DNA of 64,000 nt from Longimicrobiales bacterium (GTDB lineage Bacteria > Gemmatimonadota > Gemmatimonadetes > Longimicrobiales > Gaopeijiaceae). The position numbers were made by a program, and so were the translations under genes. Below the pieces are notes generated by a model that was given only the letters and a program-made list of their open reading frames with translations, was not told the origin of the DNA and did not search any database. This document shows, piece by piece, positions 8,890 to 15,688 of the stretch (the first letter of the stretch is position 1; every line of letters starts with the position of its first letter). Location of the stretch: the NCBI GenBank assembly GCA_951828585.1, contig OX639991.1, forward strand, positions 962,576 through 1,026,575, written 5' to 3'.

Positions 8890-9126
8890 ATGGCCATCCA
8901 GATCACCATTCGAGGCGTTCCCGAGGAAGTACGCGACGAGTTGGCGGCGCGAGCAGCGTCCTCGCGCCTTTCGATGCAGGAGTATCTGCGGCGGGAGTTG
9001 GAACGGATCGCGTCGCGACCGTCGGTGGACCGCTGGCTGGAGGATGTGCGGGCGCGCAAGGAGGCTGCAGGGACGCGGGTGCCGAGTTGCAGCATCCTCG
9101 CCGCGCGGGATGCGGACCGGAGGTGA
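8890..9126 (+). CDS. FitA/VapB-type antitoxin (ribbon-helix-helix)
   Basis: This 78-residue protein begins MAIQITIRGVPEEVRDELAA, the usual ribbon-helix-helix start of FitA-like antitoxins, followed by SSRLSMQEYLRRELERIA. The basic C-terminal part should wrap the toxin. The stop overlaps the GTG start of the PIN-domain gene by four bases (GTGA at 9123-9126), which is typical of co-translated toxin-antitoxin pairs. The complex would normally repress its own promoter, but no clear palindrome was identified upstream. Confidence 0.85.
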   Translation: MAIQITIRGVPEEVRDELAARAASSRLSMQEYLRRELERIASRPSVDRWLEDVRARKEAAGTRVPSCSILAARDADRR

Positions 9127-9614
9127 CCGTTGTCGTCGACGCATCCGTCATGGTCGCCGCGCTGGTGGACTCGGGGCCCGTTGGAGGGTGGGCGGAATTA
9201 GTGGTAAGCGCGGAGACGCTTGCAGCTCCGGAGTTGATCCTCGTCGAGACAACGAGCATCCTGCGGCGGCTGGAGCGGCGAGGCGAGATCTCGCGGATCG
9301 AGGCGAACGGAGCCCGCCGGGATCTGTTGCGGCGCGACATCGAACTTCTGCCCTTCGCCCCGTTCTCGGACCGGATCTGGGAGCTGCGTCACAAGTTGAG
9401 CAGCTATGACGCGTGGCATGTGGCAGTCGCGGAGGCCTTCGAGTCTCCGCTGGCGACGCTGGATCGCGGGCTGAGGCGGGCGGTGGGGATGCGGTGCAGG
9501 TTTGTGGTGCCGGAGGACGACGCGAGTACGAGGGTGAACGGCGGGGACGAGGAGTCGGAACCGACAAGAATCTCGCAACCGTCCGGTCGGCGTGGTATTC
9601 TCCGGGGCGAGTGA
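9123..9614 (+). CDS. PIN-domain toxin (VapC/FitB-type ribonuclease)
   Basis: This 163-residue protein starts at the GTG at 9123, coupled to the antitoxin stop; upstream starts would place junk before the first strand. PIN-domain acidic residues are visible: Asp6 in VVVDASV, a glutamate in ELILVETTSIL, an aspartate in SSYDAWHVAVAE and another in ATLDRGLRRA. These form the metal site for single-strand RNA cleavage in VapC-type toxins. The C-terminal 30 residues are hydrophilic and beyond the fold. It is immediately followed by the ATPase cassette, which supports reading 8.3-14.2 kb as a defence or stability island. Confidence 0.88.
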   Translation: MTVVVDASVMVAALVDSGPVGGWAELVVSAETLAAPELILVETTSILRRLERRGEISRIEANGARRDLLRRDIELLPFAPFSDRIWELRHKLSSYDAWHVAVAEAFESPLATLDRGLRRAVGMRCRFVVPEDDASTRVNGGDEESEPTRISQPSGRRGILRGE

Positions 9615-9674
9615 AGGAGAGGTGAGCCATCACACACATCCTACCATGGGCCCGTCGAGTCCGGGCGACTGACA

Positions 9675-10814
9675 ATGCTCCGATTCCGAAAGCTGCACCT
9701 GCAGAACTGGAAGAACTTCAAGGACGTGGAAGTCGACCTCCAAGACCGGATGTTTCTGATCGGCCCCAACGCCTCCGGCAAATCCAATCTCCTCGACGCT
9801 CTCCGATTCCTGCGTGATCTCGCGTCCCTCGGCGGCGGGTTCGGGGATGCGGTGCGCCGACGCGGGGGAGTGAGTACGCTCCGCTGTCTCGCCGCTCGCC
9901 GCCCTTCTCACGTCACGGTCGGTGTCGAACTGGAATCGGAACGAGGGGATTCGTGGGCTTACGAGCTCACCTTCAGGCAGGACAGTCAACGGCGCCCTTA
10001 TGTGCGTAGTGAGCGCGTAATGCGCGGAGAAGAGGCCATTGTAGAACGTCCCAACGAAGAGGATCGAGCCGACGACGAGCGACTTACGCAGACCTACCTG
10101 GAACAGGTCAACGTGAATCTGCCATTCCGCGACCTGGTGACTTTCTTCGGATCTATCCGGTACCTGCACCTGGTTCCGCAGCTGGTTCGTGAACCCGACC
10201 GCTCGGTAGGCCGGTCGAACGATCCTTTCGGAGGCGATTTCCTGGAACAGGTCGCCCGAACGCAGGAGGGCACGCGAAACGCTCGCATGAGACGAATCCG
10301 CAAAGCCCTCCAGGTCGCCGTCCCGCAGCTTGAAGAAATTGAGTTGACGAGAGACACCCGGGGAGTGCCTCACCTGCGCGCCAGATACCAGCATTGGCGT
10401 CCACATGGTGCTTGGCACACCGAAGAACAGCTCTCGGACGGAACACTTCGTCTCATGGGGTTGCTCTGGGCCACCATGGACGGAAAAGGGCCGTTGTTGC
10501 TCGAAGAGCCGGAGCTGTCGCTGCACCCCGAGATCGTACGCTTGCTTCCCCAGATGCTGGCGCGAATCCAGAGAAGAACCAAGAGACAACTCTTCCTGAG
10601 CACCCATTCGCCGGACTTGCTGCGCGACACGGGGATCGGGCTGGACGAGGCACTGCTGTTCCTGCCTCGAACCGAAGGGGTCCAAGTCCTGCCGGCTGGC
10701 TCCGATCTTGACATTCGCCGCCTGCTGGAGGCGGGCTTCTCGCTGGCGGACACCGTGATTCCCAAGACGCGGCCCGCCCACGCGGATCAGCTAGCGCTCT
10801 TTGGAGACACCTGA
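9675..10814 (+). CDS. ABC-like AAA ATPase (OLD/RecF-type), defence candidate
   Basis: This 379-residue protein carries an N-terminal LHLQNWKNFKDVEVDL strand pair typical of RecF/OLD-like ATPases. The Walker A is GPNASGKS (30-37), the signature LSDGT (253-257), Walker B LLLEEPELS (274-282) and the switch histidine STHSPD (309-314). The insert between the two halves is short, without a zinc hook or long coiled coil. It is the first gene of a three-gene unit, with a TOPRIM-like partner starting at its stop codon. Pairing of such an ATPase with a TOPRIM or nuclease partner is seen in OLD, AbiL, RloAB and PARIS phage-defence systems. Codon choice in this block appears less GC-biased than in the flanks, consistent with transfer. 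Confidence 0.85.
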   Translation: MLRFRKLHLQNWKNFKDVEVDLQDRMFLIGPNASGKSNLLDALRFLRDLASLGGGFGDAVRRRGGVSTLRCLAARRPSHVTVGVELESERGDSWAYELTFRQDSQRRPYVRSERVMRGEEAIVERPNEEDRADDERLTQTYLEQVNVNLPFRDLVTFFGSIRYLHLVPQLVREPDRSVGRSNDPFGGDFLEQVARTQEGTRNARMRRIRKALQVAVPQLEEIELTRDTRGVPHLRARYQHWRPHGAWHTEEQLSDGTLRLMGLLWATMDGKGPLLLEEPELSLHPEIVRLLPQMLARIQRRTKRQLFLSTHSPDLLRDTGIGLDEALLFLPRTEGVQVLPAGSDLDIRRLLEAGFSLADTVIPKTRPAHADQLALFGDT

Positions 10815-10834
10815 TCAACTCGGACACTCTGTTC

Positions 10835-11437
10835 GTGAGCGCCGCCGTCGAAGGCATCGTGGACGACGCCGTCGTGCGCAAGCTGCTCAGCAGCGTGGGC
10901 GGACAGGTGGGCACCGTTTATGGTCGACAGGGGAAGTCATACCTTCGACAGAAGATTCACGGATTCAGCCAAGCCGCGCGGTTCTCCCCCTGGGTGATTC
11001 TGGTTGATCTCAACCAGACAGCGCCATGCGCACCAACACTGGTTTCCGACTGGCTTCGCGATCCGCCTTCCGGACTGTGCTTTCGCGTGGTTGAGCGAGC
11101 TGTCGAAGCCTGGTTGATGGCAGACGCGGAAGCTTTGGCGCGTTACTTGAGTGTGCCGAGCAGCTCGATCCCCGCATCTCCAGAGACCCTGTCGACACCG
11201 AAAGAAGTACTTGTGAATCTGGCGAGGCGCTCTCGTCGCACGGCCATCCGGCAGGACATGGTCCCCCGGGCCCGTAGCGGTCGACAGGAAGGACCGGCCT
11301 ATACCTCGCGGATGACTGAATTCGCCAATAAAATGTGGCGTCCCGAAGTGGCCGCCGAGCACTCGGAGAGCCTGCGGCGCGCCATACGGTGCTTGCAGCG
11401 CCTGGCTGCAGCTTCTGCTGACCAGGAGAGCCAATGA
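10835..11437 (+). CDS. DUF4276/TOPRIM-like partner of the ATPase
   Basis: This protein has 200 residues if started at the GTG at 10835. The segment VSAAVEGIVDDAVVRKLL contains the VEG motif expected in the first strand of DUF4276/TOPRIM-like proteins. WVILVDLNQTAPCAP supplies a later acidic pair, and RVVERAVEAWLMADAEAL is the helix that usually follows. The frame is open upstream to the ATPase stop and reads SDTLF before VSAAVEG, completing a hydrophobic strand. The true start may therefore be a CTG or ATC overlapping the TGA at 10812-10814. Its stop overlaps the next ATG (ATGA at 11434). It is likely the effector or nuclease-like subunit; the family assignment is by motif only. Confidence 0.65.
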   Translation: MSAAVEGIVDDAVVRKLLSSVGGQVGTVYGRQGKSYLRQKIHGFSQAARFSPWVILVDLNQTAPCAPTLVSDWLRDPPSGLCFRVVERAVEAWLMADAEALARYLSVPSSSIPASPETLSTPKEVLVNLARRSRRTAIRQDMVPRARSGRQEGPAYTSRMTEFANKMWRPEVAAEHSESLRRAIRCLQRLAAASADQESQ

Positions 11438-14205
11438 CCAAGCCTCTGGCCAGTGCCAAGGAAATGCTGCACCCCGGATTTTCACCTGAGCTCCAACGTC
11501 TGATCACCAACCCCAAACGACTCGGCGCGGTGAGCTTGTGGAACGCGCTGGAGCCTGACGAGCGCGCGGCGGCGGCCCGGGCCTACGTCGGCGCTGATGC
11601 GGGATCCGGTCGCGAACTACTTGACGACATCCTGGCGAAGGCCCGCAATTTTCGGCCGGCAACGGTGCGGAGGTGGCCGGACGAGAAGTTGGTAGTGGAG
11701 ATGAGGTATGTGTCGCTCCAGGATCCGGTGGTGGCGTCCAGGCTTCTGGAGTGCCATCACCTCCCCGGCCAGCAGACCATGGTGACGACCTTTCTGGATG
11801 CACTGGGTGTATCTCACAACAAGGGGGAGGTCGATTCCCACGACTCGATCGATGCCAGTGATTCGGTGGTTCGGTCCGCCACGCGGCATATCCTGCAGGA
11901 ATATGGACGACGGGCCGTGGTCTACCTGCTCACGCTCCGGTTCCTGCGCGCACCCGGGGGCGAGAAAGGGTGCGCGTGGCTCCAGGAACTACTGGAGGCG
12001 CCAACTCGCGAAGCGGACATCGAAACAGAGCGGTCTCAAGCCGAGGATGACGTCACCCCACCTCTGGTCGAGGAACAACGCCGGGAAGTACAGGACGATC
12101 CTTCGCGTCAAGCTTCGTTTACGACACTCGATCGTCTCTTGATCCTGACGGCCATTCGTACCGCTCAGGGCATTGAGGGCTCCCTCAGTGTAGACGAACT
12201 CGACGATGCCGTGGACGAGTTGGTGCAGCTCAACAGTGATCGACACCGGTCGTTCTATCACACCGGCTATCGGGACGTGTTGTTCAACCGCCCGATTGGA
12301 GAGGAACTGCCAGCCCAGAACCGTCCTCGACTGAGGTGGTACTGGGCGGGTGCTATCCAGGGATGGGCAAGGCACGAGAACTGGGAGAACATCGTGAGTG
12401 CCTACAACGTCAACGCGGTCGTCCAGGAACTTGGAGACGGTTCCGATTCAGCTTCGGAGGCGGCTGCGCCCCATGTCGTCAGGGCATTGCGGCAACAGGG
12501 TCACAGTGCTGAGATCGCTCGACACGTCAGGCTCCCAGCTCTATTGAAGGATCCCCGCCTATTCGCGTTGCTCCTCAACACCGCCACCCAACTGCAGCGC
12601 GAGGGAGATGCCGCTGGCGCACGACCAATTCTCGAATTGCTGGTGAAGACATCCCGCACGATGGAGCAAAACGGCATCCTGCCGAACCATCCCATGTTCC
12701 TCGACGCACAGCGCCGGATGGCTCACTGTCTCCGACAAACACACGACCATCTGAGAGCTCGCCATCTGCTCGAAGATCTTCTGGTTCGAGAGCCTGATCC
12801 CAATATCGAGTCGATGGTCCATGCGGATATCGGACTCATCGAGGGGGCTTTCAACGAGTTGGACGACATCCAGCTGCCGCGCCGCCGAGACGAGCTCGAT
12901 CGCGTGCTGGAGCAGCTCGAAAGCGGTCTTGAGTACTATCAACGCTCGGTGAGGGGAGGAACCCCCTATTCGGCCCACGGTCACTACTGTCTCGGAGTCC
13001 TCGCGTTGGGCCGTGCCGTGACGGACGGGGAATTCGAGGACGCGGAGCTTCACTTGCAACGCACGCGCACTTACTTCTCTGAGCACGGTGCTTCGTACTC
13101 CCGGGCTCTCGTCGAGCGGGCCAATCTTTATTTCGGAATCGCCAAGGCGCAACAACTTCTGTCTCACAAACTCGGGCACGCTGCCAAGGTCATGGTGGAA
13201 GCGCTACAGGCTGGCGTCGACTTTCCGCCTTATCTCATCGGCAAGACGATCGAAGCGTTCGAAGTGGGCGACAGCAAGGGGGACTTGAGCCGCTTTGCCG
13301 CCGCGATTCTCGATCGGGGCGAGGACAGGGAGGTGGATGAACTGCGTCGGAGCGAGGCAGCCCTTGAGAATTGTCGACCACTTTGCGACATGCTGTACCG
13401 GAGAGGGCGGTCCAGTCAGCGGCCCTCCAGGGATAGAGCCTCGGACCTGCGATCCGCGCTCCACGGCTACATGGCGGCGCGTGAGTACGGCGCAGCCGTG
13501 GAGGTACTTGATGGATTGGAGGAATTGGCCAACGAGGGGTTCGGGGTCTCCGAGTTCCTGGAGTTATTGCAGGATCCGGATCAATATGATCCCGCATGGG
13601 AGGTCACGGATGCGGCTGTTGCAAGAGCTCGTTGTCTGGAAGCACGCCAGGAATACGAGGGCGCTACAAGCGTCCTGCGAAATCTGGTCCACCAGTCCTT
13701 GAGCCGGGACACTGAGGAAGGGCTCCAGGATGCCGAGGGCATCCTCGATAGGATCAAGACCTACACCGGTGTAGATCCCTCGGCATTCTCGGACATGACC
13801 GATAGGTACGCTGCAGTAGCGGAGCGTCTTGGAGAACTGCACCTCGACCCTGCGGAGAGTGATCCTCGACCACCGGCACAGGTGCGCATCCTAGTCGTAG
13901 GAGGGGATGGTCGCCAGGCCAGGGTCGAAGATGGGATACGGTCGAGACTGCACGAAGAACATCCTCACATAGCGGTTCGCTTCAAACAGACAGGGTGGGG
14001 TTCCAACTGGAAGCGCGTGTTTCAGGAGATCGAGCGCGAGTTCGAGGGGCACCACGCGCTTGTCATTATCCGGTTCATGCGCACACACCTCGGTCGGCGG
14101 ATAAGAGAGAATTGGCCCGATTCGCGGCCTTGGCGCTCGTGTTGGGGAGGCGGTGCCGGGGCAATCTACGAGGCCGTCGTCAGAGCAGCTGCCGCAGTCC
14201 GATAA
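11434..14205 (+). CDS. large helical-repeat protein with DUF2325-like C-terminus
   Basis: This 923-residue protein is translationally coupled to the TOPRIM-like gene by an ATGA overlap. Residues about 1-200 contain no recognised domain. About 200-800 are largely alpha-helical with TPR-like stretches, for example ARPILELLVKTSRTMEQNG, RARHLLEDLLVREPD and AAREYGAAVEVLDGLEE. The last 106 residues (818-923) begin RILVVGGDGRQARVEDGIR, contain HHALVIIRFMRTHLGRRIRE and end with a small WGGGAGAIYEAV segment. That Rossmann-like pattern resembles DUF2325, a proposed sensor fold. It has no signal peptide or membrane helix. It may be the sensor or scaffold of the cassette; I know of no described system with these three parts. 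Confidence 0.7.
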   Translation: MTKPLASAKEMLHPGFSPELQRLITNPKRLGAVSLWNALEPDERAAAARAYVGADAGSGRELLDDILAKARNFRPATVRRWPDEKLVVEMRYVSLQDPVVASRLLECHHLPGQQTMVTTFLDALGVSHNKGEVDSHDSIDASDSVVRSATRHILQEYGRRAVVYLLTLRFLRAPGGEKGCAWLQELLEAPTREADIETERSQAEDDVTPPLVEEQRREVQDDPSRQASFTTLDRLLILTAIRTAQGIEGSLSVDELDDAVDELVQLNSDRHRSFYHTGYRDVLFNRPIGEELPAQNRPRLRWYWAGAIQGWARHENWENIVSAYNVNAVVQELGDGSDSASEAAAPHVVRALRQQGHSAEIARHVRLPALLKDPRLFALLLNTATQLQREGDAAGARPILELLVKTSRTMEQNGILPNHPMFLDAQRRMAHCLRQTHDHLRARHLLEDLLVREPDPNIESMVHADIGLIEGAFNELDDIQLPRRRDELDRVLEQLESGLEYYQRSVRGGTPYSAHGHYCLGVLALGRAVTDGEFEDAELHLQRTRTYFSEHGASYSRALVERANLYFGIAKAQQLLSHKLGHAAKVMVEALQAGVDFPPYLIGKTIEAFEVGDSKGDLSRFAAAILDRGEDREVDELRRSEAALENCRPLCDMLYRRGRSSQRPSRDRASDLRSALHGYMAAREYGAAVEVLDGLEELANEGFGVSEFLELLQDPDQYDPAWEVTDAAVARARCLEARQEYEGATSVLRNLVHQSLSRDTEEGLQDAEGILDRIKTYTGVDPSAFSDMTDRYAAVAERLGELHLDPAESDPRPPAQVRILVVGGDGRQARVEDGIRSRLHEEHPHIAVRFKQTGWGSNWKRVFQEIEREFEGHHALVIIRFMRTHLGRRIRENWPDSRPWRSCWGGGAGAIYEAVVRAAAAVR

Positions 14206-14223
14206 AGGGTTGCTATCCCTGCC

Positions 14224-14757
14224 TCACCGCCCCAGCGCCAGCTCCACCCCTCCCACAAAAGTCGAATCCCCTTCCGGAATCGGACCGATCCAGCTGAACG
14301 CGACGGTTCCGTCCCGGTTGAAGAGGACCGACGTGGGTAGCCCGCGCGCGTGGAACAGGTCACGGGACTTGGCGTCGGGGTCGAGGGCAATGTCGTACTC
14401 GACGCCGAACTCCTCGACGAACTCGATGACGGCGTCGTGGTCCGCGCGACGATCGACCGAGACGCCCAGGATGCGCAGGCCACGGTCGCGGTAGCGTTCG
14501 TAGACGGCCTGGAGGTAGGGCGTTTCGGCTCGGCAGGGGTGGCACCAGGTGGCCCACAGGTTGACGAGGAGGGCGTGGCCGCGGTAGTCAGTGAGAGAGA
14601 CGGGGGTGCCGTCGTCGAGGGAGGTGGCGGTGAAGTCGGGGGCGGGGTCTCCGGTGCGCAGGCTGGGGGATTCGGAGGGGATGCAGGCCGCGAGGAGCAG
14701 GGTGGCCGAAGCTAGGAGGAATCGCGGCCTCGTGGAGGAATAGAGTAAACTATACAT
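14224..14757 (-). CDS. TlpA-like thiol-disulfide redoxin lipoprotein
   Basis: This 177-residue protein has a lipobox LLAAC (Cys25) and a thioredoxin-like AhpC/TlpA domain. The active site WCHPC lies at 71-75, after LLVNLWAT, and the cis-proline region is GLPTSVLFNRDG. TlpA-type proteins act as periplasmic reductants in cytochrome c or CuA maturation, or as general thiol reductases. The gene converges with the ATPase cassette 19 bases away. Its start codon overlaps an AT-rich segment with short inverted repeats (14750-14785, including TGTCATGTTGACA) that may hold its promoter or an operator. Confidence 0.88.
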   Translation of the reverse strand: MYSLLYSSTRPRFLLASATLLLAACIPSESPSLRTGDPAPDFTATSLDDGTPVSLTDYRGHALLVNLWATWCHPCRAETPYLQAVYERYRDRGLRILGVSVDRRADHDAVIEFVEEFGVEYDIALDPDAKSRDLFHARGLPTSVLFNRDGTVAFSWIGPIPEGDSTFVGGVELALGR

Positions 14758-14945
14758 TACTTCTTGTCATGTTGACATTACATTCGGCGGTAGTTGCATG
14801 CACCTCCTCGACACCACCGCGGGTTTCCGCGGGCGACCACGGCATCGTGGCGGACACGGATGATTGAATGTGCCGATACGGCGGGGATGGATTCGCCGGC
14901 CGAGTGCAGCGGTTCCCTGGCACGATCCGTCTGGCCATCGGTCCT

Positions 14946-15452
14946 TCAATTCCTCGATTGCCGGTCCTCGCGGGGACCGTCGGGCGGTTCCACAAACTCC
15001 GTCGAGAAGGGACCCACGCCGTGGACCTGGACGACGGTCACCTCTTCCACCCACATGTAGGCGGGTTCGTCGGCGGCGATCGCGATGTAGCTGCCGGGAC
15101 CGTACGCTTTGGTGGCTGCTTTGTCCATTGTCTCGCCCAGGCCGACGAAAAAGCGGCCCGAAAGAACGGTCATGTGTTCGGTGACGGGGTGGGTATGGGG
15201 TCCCATGTTGAAGCCGGGGTGGACCTCGAGGCGGAAGGCGAAGAGTTCGCCATCGGCGCTGGGGTCGCCGTAGAGGGGTAGCATGCGCACCCCGTTGTTG
15301 AGTTCGCCCCAGGGGAGGGACTCGCCGTCGTGGAAGACGTTGCCGGCGGTGTCCTGGGCGTGGGCGGGGGTGGTGGCGAAGGCGAGGAGGACGAGAGGAA
15401 CAACGGAAGCGACAGCGCACAGGGTATGGGGTTGTGTGGGACGGCAGGTCAT
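14946..15452 (-). CDS. secreted cupin-domain protein
   Basis: This 168-residue protein starts at the ATG at 15452; earlier codons give no signal peptide. The N-terminus (about 1-33, ending PAHAQ) is a cleavable signal. A single cupin barrel follows: FRLEVHPGFNMGPHTHPVTEHMTVLSG carries two histidines and a glutamate of motif 1 near residues 80-90, and motif 2 is YGPGSYIAIAADEPAY. A late segment reads VTVVQVHGVGPFSTEFV. Single-domain cupins of this sort bind a metal or small ligand, but the substrate cannot be deduced. A GGAAAGG-like ribosome binding site precedes the start. Confidence 0.82.
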   Translation of the reverse strand: MTCRPTQPHTLCAVASVVPLVLLAFATTPAHAQDTAGNVFHDGESLPWGELNNGVRMLPLYGDPSADGELFAFRLEVHPGFNMGPHTHPVTEHMTVLSGRFFVGLGETMDKAATKAYGPGSYIAIAADEPAYMWVEEVTVVQVHGVGPFSTEFVEPPDGPREDRQSRN

Positions 15453-15688
15453 CGGTTGCCTTTCCTGGGTCGAGGGAGACGCGTGGGTGCCTGCATGGAA
15501 TATGGGCACCCCGGGCGGTGGGGGCACCGTCGCATGACGATGGCCACCGAAGTCACCCTTGCCGCTCCCGGGTAGCTTGCGCGAAGCTTACCGCGTCCTG
15601 CCACGGAACAGGAGTCGGTCCGTTGTTTCCACCCCGAAAGCCAGTTCCCACCCCGAAAGCCGAAACCCCCACGCCAGGAGCCAAGTTC

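Noticed and set aside
14768-14800. Apparent TTGACA promoter on the plus strand
   Set aside because: No plus-strand gene follows; the site sits between two minus-strand genes and is more likely part of an inverted repeat at the redoxin start.
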